From NCBI RefSeq assembly GCF_003171515.1, contig NC_089391.1, positions 2,294,001 to 2,358,000 on the forward strand: DNA of 64,000 nucleotides, written 5' to 3'. Position 1 is the first letter of the stretch; every line of letters starts with the position of its first letter. Under the pieces are notes generated by a model that did no database searches, was not told the DNA's origin, and saw only the letters and a program-made list of their open reading frames with translations. Positions 44,243-55,501 of this stretch are shown piece after piece. This DNA is from Pyrenophora tritici-repentis. Lineage: Eukaryota > Ascomycota > Dothideomycetes > Pleosporales > Pleosporaceae. The position numbers and the translations under genes are program-made.

Positions 44243-46000
44243 ATGGCCAAATCCATGGATCTCGACGCTATTCCGCCCTCCTCACCACCTCACATGAGCA
44301 CCTTGGACTCGTCCCCATTTCCCCCCTTCTTCGAGCCGCAGCACTCCGCTTTCACTTCAAAGTCTAGTTCGCCACCCCCGACATTCTCTAGCGATGACTC
44401 GCGCGAATCCGTGGACGTGACCAATTACCAGTCGCCTCGCATATACAAGAACAAGCGGAAGGGCACGTGGTGGGATAACCGCGAGTCTGCGCACACCACT
44501 CCGGAGGTAAAAAAGACTAAATTCTCCCGTAATTTTGACTCGGGTATATATATGCACAGCGACGCATCCGACAGCTCCGACGATCTTCCACCCCCACACA
44601 AATCACCTTTCGCTCTAAACATCACCTTTTCGGATACCGACGATGCAATTGACGTCGGCGACATCCATGAAGAAAGGACTGCGATCGGAGTCTCGAGATA
44701 CCCTAGGATAACAATATCTGCGACAGAGCGGGCATTCAACGACCAGGTTGAGGAAGGCTTGGCAAACAATCAAGAACAGTACAACTTTGAGGATGAAGAC
44801 CTTGGAGATCGCGATATCACGCGCATCGGCGATCTGAAGAACGTTATCAGGAACCCCCCGGTCTACGACAATGAGCTCCCCACTGAGGGTCAGTTCAGGT
44901 CACTGGAGCCAGAGCTGCGTATTGTCCTGAACAAGAACAAGCTGCAGACACTCACGCCCACTCTGTTCGACATCGAGTTTCTCAAGAGTCTTTATCTGCG
45001 GGAGAACCAGATTGAAGAACTCCCACAGGATATTCGTCGCCTCCGGAACCTGCAGGCTCTGGATGTATCAAGGAATAAACTTCAGTATTTTCCATTTGAT
45101 ATTATCCGCCTACTCCAGCCCTATGGTGGTCTAGAACGTCTTACCACCATGGGCAACAATCTGCTGGAGCCTATGACCTGCGCGCGATTCCGGACCAGCG
45201 ACTATGTCCCACAAGAGGAAGGCACCCTCTATGACATGGACGCCCTGCCCCTGGACCGTGTACGGGATGATGCAAGGAAACAGCTTGCGCATCTCTATGA
45301 GAATCTGGACACGTACGAAGATCGCGACCAGGCCATCTGGCGCATCCGGTACTATGAGTCCTGGGCCAACTCTTTCGATGGCGGCGACGATGCTCGTGAG
45401 TGCGAAGTGGAGAAAGACACCTGCCTCTATCCTCATCATCCCACACTCAACTTAAGGGACATTGATGACCCGAACGTCATGGCACATGCACCACAGTACA
45501 TTGCCAGGACCTTGGTTACCTACTACGACCAGTGTGGCACCCAGTTTCCCAAGTCCTCTTCCCTCCCTTCCTCTGGCCAGGACCAATACCCAATTCTCAT
45601 CGAAACCAGTCGCGGCACGTATGGCGTTCCGTCATCATACTGGTTCAAGCCAGCATCCTCGTCAAGGGTCTTTCCCCTACTTACATCAAGTCTTCATCAG
45701 GCACTGCGACACGCTGCCCCAGAGGACATTAGGAACTTGGTCTCTGGAAATGGTCGATACAGACTGCCGCGTGAGGTAGAAGGGTTCCTTCGCCGAGCAG
45801 ATGAAAACAGCAGGGGCGGATACAGTGCCTTTCGCCAATGTCACGTCTGCTCCCGGGATTACGTGGTTGCTAGGGCAGAGTGGGTTGAATTTTGGAGCTT
45901 TGGATATGGTGTCTTTCTACCACTGAAGGTCAGCGTCTGCTCATGGGGCTGCGTGCCCGCTCAGATGATGCAGGAGCCCGAGAAGCTGTTGGAATTGTGA
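44243..46000 (+). CDS. Leucine-rich repeat protein with C-terminal Cys motif
   Basis: Single exon, 585 residues. The first 220 residues are disordered and Ser/Pro/acidic-rich. Residues about 225-310 contain LRRs (LRIVLNKNKLQTLTPTLF, LKSLYLRENQIEELPQDI, LQALDVSRNKLQYFPFDI) of the plain LxxLxLxxNxL type. A helical region follows (ALPLDRVRDDARKQLAHLY). The last 150 residues hold a conserved-looking segment with CHVC and VCSWGC, two cysteine pairs that could bind zinc. Proteins of this layout are conserved in ascomycetes but poorly characterised; scaffold or signalling roles are inference. Confidence 0.83.
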   Translation: MAKSMDLDAIPPSSPPHMSTLDSSPFPPFFEPQHSAFTSKSSSPPPTFSSDDSRESVDVTNYQSPRIYKNKRKGTWWDNRESAHTTPEVKKTKFSRNFDSGIYMHSDASDSSDDLPPPHKSPFALNITFSDTDDAIDVGDIHEERTAIGVSRYPRITISATERAFNDQVEEGLANNQEQYNFEDEDLGDRDITRIGDLKNVIRNPPVYDNELPTEGQFRSLEPELRIVLNKNKLQTLTPTLFDIEFLKSLYLRENQIEELPQDIRRLRNLQALDVSRNKLQYFPFDIIRLLQPYGGLERLTTMGNNLLEPMTCARFRTSDYVPQEEGTLYDMDALPLDRVRDDARKQLAHLYENLDTYEDRDQAIWRIRYYESWANSFDGGDDARECEVEKDTCLYPHHPTLNLRDIDDPNVMAHAPQYIARTLVTYYDQCGTQFPKSSSLPSSGQDQYPILIETSRGTYGVPSSYWFKPASSSRVFPLLTSSLHQALRHAAPEDIRNLVSGNGRYRLPREVEGFLRRADENSRGGYSAFRQCHVCSRDYVVARAEWVEFWSFGYGVFLPLKVSVCSWGCVPAQMMQEPEKLLEL

Positions 46001-47373
46001 GGGTGGGGGGATACCAGGTGTTTGGAGTATTGGCTTAAAAGTGTATAGCGCGTTGGAGGACATCGGGACGGACAATGGTGTTTGTGGATAGTATTTGGTA
46101 TCAATTGAACATATCTCGCTGCCTGGATATTCTAGGTCTCAGCCATACTTTTCCTACACTATAGTGCCTTCTCAACGGGTATGCGATTACATCGTGCCAC
46201 TACTACAATGTTAATTTAGACGCAAAAACGGCATCAAGCTAGGCCAGGAAGAGATCAAATCAAAATTGACATGGCTGGTAGACTAAGAATTGTTGATGAA
46301 TGTTGAGCTGGTTGGTTCGCAAAAGCAACTAGTCCTGTCCACATTGCTTCCCTTTATACTCTGGTGAATGAAGGAGGTGGACCAGACCCATTATCACTAG
46401 GCGAGCCAGCTACTGTAACTATTTTGATAGCGATTCAGTTCAAGATCCGCCACAAGATACCGACAGGCATGATTATGAGGGACACGCCTGCATGGATGCG
46501 GAGCTGTCACTGCCAAGTATGGTTAGCTCGATGCTAATCTCAACCCGATCTAGCCTGTTCCTGTCGGGGAATTGCGATAACGATGGATGACCTGACTGGG
46601 CGTCTTGCGCGCAACACTGTCTTGTGTATCTCTCGTGTATCTCGTTCCTATACCTAAGCTTTGGCTTATGTGCGCAATTGAGGCTGAGCGCACGCTTGAT
46701 TCCATGTCACGATCACTCCACGATTGGAGGTTTTTTAGAATGCGGGGTTAATGTAGGCGCGGTCCGTATCTACTCTACTAAACTTCTATACGGGGAGGTA
46801 TAACGAACCCCAGATCCAGTAGTTGCCGTTGGTGGTGTCATCGCCGTTTATCCGCACCGAAAATTCCTCCGTTTTGCCAAGCTACCCAGCTGCTATCTGT
46901 ATTATCCTTGCAAGAAGCTTATCACGTCTTGTTAGCATTTCTCAAACGTCGTCCTTTCTTATCGGCTTGTGCGTATCTCCGCCGCCCCAGTGACCCCTGT
47001 TAGTCTATCAATTGGCATCGTCTTCTCCGAACCGCTATGGGGGACTTGGCGTGAGTGACTTAAAATTCAGTGGGCTGGCGTTGCGGTTGTATGTCACACA
47101 AGGGCTGACTTCGGTGCTTCTCCATGGCTTTAGTGCGGCAAGCATCCTCTTGGGTCACACGTTGAACCAGTAATGTTACCCTTGCAAGGATAATGCGATT
47201 CTCCCACATGGAAGCTTCCTATCTGGCTCCATGGCGCCTGCAAGGGTCTCTCTGGGAGGTATGGTTCATAAGCCATGCGGTCGCCGCGCTGAACTACCTT
47301 TGTTGAGCTTTTCCCTAAGCTTAGCTCGCTATCTCGACAACTCGCGGGGACTGTGCAATTGAGCAAAGCAAAC
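46001..47373. other. Long upstream region of the permease gene
   Basis: 1.37 kb without a supported gene. It probably contains the permease promoter and a long leader. Four HGATAR sites for GATA-type nitrogen regulators are present, which is about the number expected by chance. Confidence 0.45.
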
Positions 47374-49157
47374 ATGTCTGAGAAGAACTTGGACCTGGGC
47401 GTCAAGAGTCAAGGTGCGGACTATGGCGTACACGATCCACATGCGGCCAGTCGAAGGAGGAGCTCGGCTGTTGGTCCTGAGGTCATTGAAGGCGAGATCT
47501 TTGATGATCGTTATGAGACTACGCAGCGAGGGTTGAAGTCACGGTATGTCTATTACTAGAAAAAAATCACATTTGCAGCGAGCTTACAACCACACAGCCA
47601 TGCGCAGATGATTGCATTGGGTGGCACAATCGGCACCGGTCTCTTCGTTGGTTCGGGTCAGACTCTCGCCCGTGGAGGTCCAGCCTTCATCCTCGGTGCA
47701 TACATCTTCATGTCGTTCCTGATCTTCTGTGTTGTCACCTGCATCATCGAAGTCGCCGCCTACCTCCCCACTCCTGGCTCCTCCATGAACCTCTACGGCT
47801 ACCGCTATGTCTCGCGCTCAATGGGTTTCGCTCTTGGTTGGCTGTACTTTTACTCGCTCGGCATCTTAGTTCCCTACGAAATCACAGCGGCTGGTCTCGT
47901 GATTGACTACTGGAATCCGTCGGTCAATATTGCAGTCTGGATCACGATCATGATTATTGTCATTGTGGCGTTGAACTGCTTCCCTGTCAAATTTTACGGA
48001 GAAACGGAGTTCTGGTTCGCCGGTACAAAGGTCGTTATGATCGTTGGACTTCTGATCCTCTCGTTCATCTTGTTCTGGGGAGGTGGTCCGTCCAACGATC
48101 GTCTGGGATTCCGGTACTGGAAGAACCCTGGCGCGGCAAACACGTATCTCGAATCGGGTAACACTGGTCGATTCATTGCGCTGCTATCGACAGTGGTTCT
48201 CTCTGCTGTAAGTTCGACTGGAATGACTTCTCAAGTTCTACTTACTAACACATGCGCTAGTTCCCCTTCGCCTTTGCCCCAGAGCTCCTGGTCGTAACAG
48301 GCGGCGAGATGGTATCCCCTCGCCGAAACCTCCCCATTGCCGCACGCCGATACATCTACCGTCTCCTGATCTTCTACGTCGGCAGCGTCCTGGCCATTGG
48401 CGTCATCTGCCGCTCAGATGACCCTAGCATAACATCCGGTGGAGCCGGTGCTGGCTCGTCGCCTTTCGTCGCTGGTATCAAGAATGCTGGAATACCCGTC
48501 CTTGATAGCATCATCAACGCCGGAATCATCATCAGTGCCTGGTCATCCGGCAACTCCTTCCTCTTCCTCTCCTCGCGATCGCTATACTCGCTCGCTCTTT
48601 CCGGAAACGCGCCTTCCATCTTCAAGTCGTGTACAAAGTCCGGAGTTCCGTACTGGGCCGTCACCGCCTCGTCGCTCTTCTGCGCCCTGGCCTACCTCAA
48701 CGTAGCAAGCTCCTCAGCCGTCGTCTTCACCTGGTTCGTCAACCTGACAAACACGTCCGGTTTCATCTCCTGGATCTGCTGCGGTATCATCTACCTGCGT
48801 TTCCGCAAAGCGTGCGAGGCGCAGAACGTCACGGATCTCCCATACAAGTCGCCTGTTGGCAGGTGGGGTGCGTGGAGCATCATCATCGCCTTCACTTTCT
48901 TGTGTCTCATCAACGGGTTTGACGTCTTCTGGCCTGAGAAGTGGAACATAAGCTCCTTCTTCACTGCTTACGTTGGTATCCCTATGTTCTTGCTCTTCTA
49001 CTTTATACACAGGATTTGGTCATGGGGTGACACTTGGGCTCATAACCCCATGGAGGTGGATCTGCAGACGGGTATGGATCGCGTGCTTGCGGAGGAGACA
49101 CCGGCGAGCACGACAAAGGGTCCTTGGTATATGAAGATTAAGCTTCTCTGGGAGTAG
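47374..49157 (+). CDS. Amino-acid permease (AAT/YAT family)
   Basis: Predicted 558-residue plasma-membrane symporter. Exons are 47374-47543, 47598-48207 and 48261-49157; introns of 54 and 53 nt. The first junction restores LKSRHAQMIALGGTIGTGLF, the hallmark of the fungal family. Further hallmarks are PTPGSSMNLYGYRYVSRSMG (helix 3 region), FPFAFAPELLVVTGGEMVSP after the second intron, and SGFISWICCGIIYLRFRKAC. About 12 hydrophobic helices are visible. The N-terminal 55 residues are a hydrophilic cytoplasmic tail with lysines that could take ubiquitin. Substrate range (general, proline or basic amino acids) cannot be told from sequence alone. Confidence 0.94.
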
Positions 49158-49565
49158 ATGCAGTAGTTCTGATGTAGTTAGAATGAGGATTTATCTGAAT
49201 TTGAAGTCTGCCTCCATTGTCATTATGTTACAAGCTTAATATCACCTATGGTGAGGGGTATACGCATCTATCCAGTCCTTCTTTCTCCTAACCTCTGAAG
49301 CTCAACCCCCAATCCATCATGCGTCAAACAACCTGTTTAGTGGTTCGTTCAGACCGCGTACATCTTATGGTTTTTCGAGAAAGCGTTTGCCGGCAATTCT
49401 ATTCTTCTTCTCGCTAAGCAATATGAGCCCAGTGCCTTTCTCCTCGGTTTCAGTACCCCCCAGCGCAAAGGTTTACATAAACTGTTTCTTCTCGCCCATC
49501 CACGCCTTGGGGATGAGGATGCTAGTTGCAGCACAATCGCGGAATAATTCACATATGATCTTCAC
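49158..49565. other. Convergent 3' region
   Basis: 0.4 kb between convergent genes; no supported gene. Confidence 0.5.
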
Positions 49566-50219
49566 CTAGACCACTAGCTTTTCGGCCTCAGGCTTATCGA
49601 CAGCTCGAAGCAGCAACCTTAGCCTGCGACAAATGCGTGCCTGAAAGCCGCGTTCGTGTTCCAGTGGGGGACTGTAGTCCATATTGTTGGGGTCGATACC
49701 GAAAGACTCGATCAAGCCGGAGTCGGTTGGTGTATCGAAGATCGCGGAGAATCGCAGACACGTGACGCTCTGGGCCACTTCGTCGTCGCCAGAGTAGATG
49801 GTGTCTAGGAAGGTCGCCATATCTCCAGGGTTCGTTGAGGCATACCAGGTAGGCATGGCCTCATCTTTGGATGAGGATGGCTGAACTATGGAGGACGACG
49901 GTGCGGGTAGGGAAGTGTCCACGGGTGACGACGAGGCGGCCACGGGGACTTCAAGGCTTACACCTACACTGGATTCATAGTCGGAGGTGGGCTCGTCGTC
50001 GTCAGAGGGCAAGGGTTTGGACTCTGGGTTTAGGATGCCATCGTAGGCTTCAGAGGTCTCAGAGGCGGCGTCGCCGTGGGTGTTGGAGGCGTCATTGTTG
50101 GTCTCGGAGGCGTCGTGGTCAGACGAAGGGGCAGATGAAGAGACTTCTATATACATAACCTGTTTCCTAGCGCGGGCAGTGCGGTTGGTGGCAGAGCGGG
50201 TGTTAGAGGTAGAGGCCAT
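49566..50219 (-). CDS. Acidic Ser-rich hypothetical protein, 217 aa
   Basis: Single frame with ATG at 50219 (MASTSNTRSATNRTARARKQ). The first 130 residues are Ser/Asp/Glu-rich and disordered. The last 85 look folded: MATFLDTIYSGDDEVAQSVT, CLRFSAIFDTPTDSGLIESF, then RGFQARICRRLRLLLRAVDK. No signal or membrane helix. I recognise no family. The contrast between a disordered acidic start and a conserved-looking end suggests a real, rapidly evolving protein. Confidence 0.6.
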   Translation of the reverse strand: MASTSNTRSATNRTARARKQVMYIEVSSSAPSSDHDASETNNDASNTHGDAASETSEAYDGILNPESKPLPSDDDEPTSDYESSVGVSLEVPVAASSSPVDTSLPAPSSSIVQPSSSKDEAMPTWYASTNPGDMATFLDTIYSGDDEVAQSVTCLRFSAIFDTPTDSGLIESFGIDPNNMDYSPPLEHERGFQARICRRLRLLLRAVDKPEAEKLVV

Positions 50220-51084
50220 ATTTGAGATGGTATATAGATGTTGGTGCAGTCTGTGGTAGAATTCGTGATAGAGTGTAGTGTGGAGGGGTCGCAAACTCAA
50301 CTCCGGTCAGCTTCTCTTTCTTATATTGCTTATCGATCAGCTACTGTGCTGCTTCTGTATGACGAAGGTCTGTGCGGTATATTGCGCGTACAACTGTCGA
50401 GGTGACCGAGAAAGAGTCGTAGTGCGACCAATCAGCGATTGTTGACAGGAGGTGAAAGAGTGTTCTGAGCGGGAACAGCCGTTCTACCTGCCTCTCTCAC
50501 TTTAGAAGTGCGGGAGAAGTCTACTGCGATGCGTATCAGAGGATAGAGAGAGACTCTTATCTGCATCGCGAACCGAAAGTGCAGGGCAGGTGACGGTTCA
50601 CCTGATATCGCCGGAGTGGCGCGTGGAACAACTCGGTGACAGTGCGCTTGACACACGGCAGCATCACGGAATCGAGGGCAAACAATAACACAGGGTAGGG
50701 GAACATCATACAAGCTCCTCACTTCTCATGTGTCTTCGAATATATGTACTCCGTAGTAGAACTGCACTTATGGGCACCGCTGGCTCTGATATGCCTTCAC
50801 ACACGACTGTCCTCACAAAAGCCGCTCGAGAGAGCCGGTTACTAGATACGTCGGATTTACTTTCCATTTCCGCGGTGCCGCAGTGATAGCAGGGGCTGGG
50901 CAACATGCTCTTGAATGCCTGCTCTGGCTCTAGTTGTTTAACAGTTTGCATACCACATACATTCAGTAACCGGGGCAGTGAAGACCCACCTTGTCATGAA
51001 TTCAGTTCTGCATAAACTCCATCCTTCTTGGTATGTAGCTCGATCAATCCATATTTCTTGATGTTAGCTACTTCCTCGGCCAAG
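50220..51084. other. Intergenic, no gene seen
   Basis: 0.87 kb; minus-strand frames at 50432-50951 lack motifs. Confidence 0.5.
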
Positions 51085-51709
51085 ATGCCATTAGAAACCA
51101 AAACTGACACTGCTGAAACGAACCCTCTCACAATCTACTGCTCCGACGGCGCAGGTCAGCTAGCGGAGTTTCTAGCTATACTACATTCGCCAACAGGCAT
51201 TGCGCAACAGAGATATCTGGAGGCGAGGAGCGTCTTTCCACCTCTGGTACGACTCTATTTGTCTAAGCGGCATTAGAGACATGCTGAAAAGTGCGTAATC
51301 TTATATCAAAGAAACCTATGATCTGGAGCAGCTGCTTACAAGTACTCTAGTCCGTAATGCCCGCGACACCGCAGAACCGCCTCAGGAAAGGCAATTGCCT
51401 GGCGAGCTTGACATAGCAGCCATGATGTTTCTGTCTCTTTTGGAAAAATACCGATACAGATGGAGCGCAATACCCATCAGAGCTTGGTGGCAAGCCATCA
51501 TGGTTATGCTGCGGTGCTGCAAGAATTTGGAGATGATTGATGTACCGGCGCAATGGGGGCATATCAGGTGGTATCCTGGCCCGTATGGCGGCGCTTTTCC
51601 GTACATTGATCAGTCCACTAAACGGCAGGTGGAGAACTGGAGATGGAGATGGGGCCGGAAACCTCTAGAGTTGGAGGAAGCTGATGAGCGGGAGAAGGAC
51701 ACTGGGTAG
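51085..51709 (+). CDS. Hypothetical protein, uncertain two-exon model
   Basis: Two open stretches look related. ATG 51085 starts MPLETKTDTAETNPLTIYCS and runs through RYLEARSVFPPL to a GTACGA donor at 51247. A second frame, open from about 51299 to the stop at 51709, carries LLTSTLVRNARDTAEPP, MMFLSLLEKYRYRWSA, WWQAIMVMLRCCKNLEMIDV and WGHIRWYPGPYGGAFPYIDQ. They can be joined in phase by an acceptor (GAG) near 51329, giving an intron of about 80 nt, longer than most here. No domain recognised. The second exon reads clearly as protein; the join is a guess. Confidence 0.4.
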
Positions 51710-52358
51710 GCGCGGTCGCAGATTGATGGAATGTGGGGTTTTGCGACGACTTGGTATGTATAAGCTTGTATCAGAGCATTTTTGTGTGTCTGGAACAATA
51801 CTGGGAGCTATGTACTATTGAATGTCTTCTTCATCACGTTCGCAAAGATGCGCGTATCCAAGAGCTGTCGGCGGAGTAGAAACAAAGCATTAACCAGAGC
51901 CACGGATCAAGGCCACGGACCAAGTCGAAAACACTCGTCTTTCCAGCATCGTACCATGCGTCGAAAACATGCAGGCCAAAATCACGCTTTGAAAGATTGC
52001 CAAAAAGTTCTGGGGATCCGACAGTTCAGACGACGTCAGGCCAGAGGGGCGCTAGTGTTAAATATGGTTAGTGTGGTGCTGATAGCGCCACGACCTTGGA
52101 ATTCGCGATGGTGGCAAGGCGCAGCGATCTTCCAAATCCACCCCTACTTGATGCGTATCACTTGAGATCTTGTCTAAATTACCGGAAATACATAACTTTG
52201 GTTACTCTGAGGGGTTGCAGTTCTACTTTTCCTTGACCCTCCTTGGCAGGACGCGTTTGAAGCATGGAAGGTTTCAAACAAGGTATCCGTCTACGAAGAT
52301 TAAGCATACACATCAATTGAATATCGGCTTCCAATACGCTACTTATTAACAATGATCT
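51710..52358. other. Convergent intergenic region
   Basis: 0.65 kb; the 127-codon frame at 51782-52165 is basic, low-complexity and has no homologous features I recognise. Confidence 0.5.
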
Positions 52359-54473
52359 TCAGTCTTCCTCGTCCTCTCTTTTCCGTTGTTTATTCAATTC
52401 ATCGATGACCTTCTTCCCGCATGCTAATACCTCCAATGTCCGGCTCTTATTATCGTGGTCCCTCGTCTCTGGAACCAGGAAATACGTCGTTACTGCACCA
52501 GCCACCATAAAAGCACTCATCACCTGCAAGATGTGCCCGAAGTTCTGACGCTCCCAATCGAAATCGTCCTCGGGCTTGGATTTGTCGGATTGGAACGCAT
52601 AAGCTAAGAAGATCTGCACGATCCAAGAGCCCAGTTTTCCGCTAGCAGCAGCGATTCCATGGCAAGTACAGCGGTATCTGGTGGGAAATATCTCAGCAGG
52701 TATGATAAACGTCGTTACGTTCGGTCCTAGGTTGAAAGCGATGTGGCTGAGCGCGTAAAGAACGATGAGTCCGGACCGGCTGCTATCGCTATCGAGCAGG
52801 TTCGTCCAAGCACTTCCAGTAACAATGAAGAGCACGAAGAGTACCAGAAATCCCCAGAACTGGATCACTTTTGGTGAGACGTACTTGACGACCTTAACCA
52901 TTAGCAAGCCACCGACAACTGTTCCGATCGAGACCATGATCAACGTATGTTTGCTGTTATCACTCAGTGATTGGTATACTGATGATGGATCTTGAACGTC
53001 TCCCTGCCAGATATGACTGACGATTTGTGGCGATGAGAGTCCCAATCCGTAGACTAGCACGGCGTCAGCATATCCCCGAGAGCGACTCGATGGTTCACCT
53101 ACACGCAAAATCGAGGAAAAGCCACGCCAGAGATGTGCCCAGAAGATACTGCCAGTTCTTCTCAGTGATAAATAAGTTCTTTGCGTCGGCCCAAGAAGCG
53201 AGTGGAGGAACAAACTCGGGGTCACCCGGTGGAAGATAAGCTGGCGTTGCCGCGTTACGATGAAGGTCTATATTACTGAGTCGATGTTCAGGCCCGCTGT
53301 TATTATCGATAACGTCATTGAGCGCACCCTCAGAAGAGTTGGACGAACACCTCGAGATAGGTCTTTGTGTGGCTGCATTGGTGGGAGTATGCAGTATCTC
53401 AGCCTCCCCATGCTCAGAATCAAGTTCTGGGGCACCAAAATAGTGAGCCGTATCTTCGACGGTACTCTTCGTGTTCTGCAGTATATCCAGTTTGTACCTC
53501 GGGCTTTCTGGGATAGTGAATCGGAATGCCAATGCTATGACAGCTGGTACAATTCCTATACCTACTACCAGCCTCCATAGTCGATCGATAGCTCGGAAGC
53601 ACTCCAGATCATTCAGTTGGCAGGTTTGAGCGTTCTTCTCAATCCATGGTTTGTATGCCTCTACTGCAGCGAAAGACAGGACGTTTGCAAGCAGTTGTCC
53701 AATGGGCTGAGCGAAAAACACCCAGCTCAGCATTCGCGCCCGGTGTTTTCGAGGCGCAAATTCGGCTGTGATGACCTAAGATCACAATGAGGGTCATGAT
53801 GCAGTTATGCTAAGGGTGTACATACAGCACTCAGGGGATAATCAGCGCCAATGCCAATTCCTTGGTATTCAGTCAGTATGCTTTCACGGATGCTTTCCAG
53901 CTAATCACTTACCCATAATAGCCCGCCAGGGAATCACCCAACCTCCGATAGCCATACTGTTCTTTTCGCCGTTGGAACTCATGAGAAGCAACATTGTACC
54001 GACGATAATGATCACCAGCTCGAGCCCGTACATCTTTCGTCGACCGAGTTGGTCTGCAGCAAAGCCGAAGCCTATTTGACCGAGCATTGTACCGACTAGG
54101 GTCGAGCACATCATGGCAGTCTTGACAGATGAAGGTACTGACGGTACACCACCTTCGAGATGATGAGGCCAGTACACGTATCCCAGCATGGGGGTGACTA
54201 CGTTCAACGCGAAGAGGCCGAAGGCGTCTGTCAAGAAGCCGATTCCGGCGACTATGACAACCCATACCTGGAAGGGAGCGGCATCGATTGTCGCGAGTGT
54301 CCACCGACGTCGCCTTGATTCCTGGTAACCGCTTCAATACCAATGTTATGCACAGAACCACCGAGATTAGAGGAAGAGAAACTTACAGGAATGCCGCTTC
54401 CACCCGCGGTCAAGTCCTCGACACCAAATTGACGACCTCTGATTGGTCGTTTGACCCAATTCCGGAGACCCAT
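52359..54473 (-). CDS. Phosphate:H+ symporter, PHO84-type MFS
   Basis: Predicted 632-residue transporter. Five exons: 54473-54387, 54321-53913, 53860-53826, 53775-53103 and 53053-52359. Introns are 65, 52, 50 and 49 nt, and all phases agree; exon 3 is only 35 nt. Family hallmarks are FLTDAFGLFALNVVTPMLGY, GQIGFGFAADQLGRRKMYGL (MFS loop 2-3), IGIGADYPLSAVITAEFAP across two introns, and FNLGPNVTTFIIPAEIFPTRYR. A central hydrophilic loop of about 110 residues separates the two halves. It should import inorganic phosphate with protons across the plasma membrane. PHO84 genes are usually induced by phosphate starvation; no motif here was proven. Confidence 0.92.
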
Positions 54474-55501
54474 CTTCGTGGAATTTCAATAGACCTGGTA
54501 TCTTCGTCTGAAGGAATGCGAAATTATCTTCCGCTAGATAATTTACAGGTACGTATCGTGTTGCGTGCTCTAAGGGGTGTGTCTCAGGATGGCTTCGTTT
54601 ATGTTGCGCAGACGAGAAGCTTCAGCCTCGACCACGAAGCGCATGATCGGATACGATATGTCAGGGTATATTGCACTGCCCGATGCAATAAGGCAAACCG
54701 GTCAACGTAATAGTACAAATGCGAACTGGCGCCTCTCTTCGGTTCGCTACCCTCATATCCAAATCTGCCTTGGTCGCCGAAATGAACTTAGTGGCGTCGA
54801 CTATTGCATTGGAGTTTCACTGAAGTTCAAGCGTAGTATTCAGACGAGCCGTAATCACTGTAAATGCTAGAGGTTTTATGCTGTCCGCACTTCCACATCT
54901 GAGCTGAAATATCAGGAACACATGTTGGTCAATAGATCATGTCATGGAGTTATGGTTCATCAAAGCAGTGTGCCTGATCGAAATAGAAGCCTATTCCAAG
55001 ACCTGGGGGAAAGCCACGAGGTGTTAGGTAATGATGGCAAGCTCATCTGGCAGATCACGATGGCCGTTCGCTTCCCCACGTGGCGGTCTGTGCGTTCTCA
55101 TTGAACGTAAAACGCCACCATCCCCGGTTGGGCATCCCATCTTGGCACCGCCACATGCATCCATACGAACTTTCTCCCATGTTTCGATAAGCTTGCGGTT
55201 GCTAGCCTTGCATGTGGTCTCGTAAAGGCTACGAAACAGTGTATTCCTGGCTCGCAGCATGAGAAGAGGCAATATGCTGAGCCACCCCATGTGCGGCGGT
55301 CTGGCTCTGGGATAGCCTTGTCAAGCGCCCGTTGAGAGTATGGAAGTAAGCTCAGGAGGGTCCTACTTGCAATGTATTTTCTCTCTCCTTTGGCCCTGGC
55401 TTTCACTCTACGCTGCTTCTCGTGGGGCGCAAGCAGTTCTCGTACATGAGTAGTCCTCTCACAACCAAGATTGCGCCTGAGCGCGGCGCAAACCAATTAA
55501 C
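54474..55501. other. Divergent promoter region, 1.0 kb
   Basis: Between the phosphate transporter and the fungal-N-terminal protein. Overlapping frames (54577-54870, 55098-55496) are unsupported. Confidence 0.5.

Noticed and set aside
46001..47373. GATA-factor (HGATAR) sites upstream of the amino-acid permease
   Set aside because: I count four, about the number expected by chance in 1.37 kb on both strands.
51782..52165. 127-codon plus-strand frame
   Set aside because: Very basic, low complexity and no conserved features; lies in a convergent 3' region.
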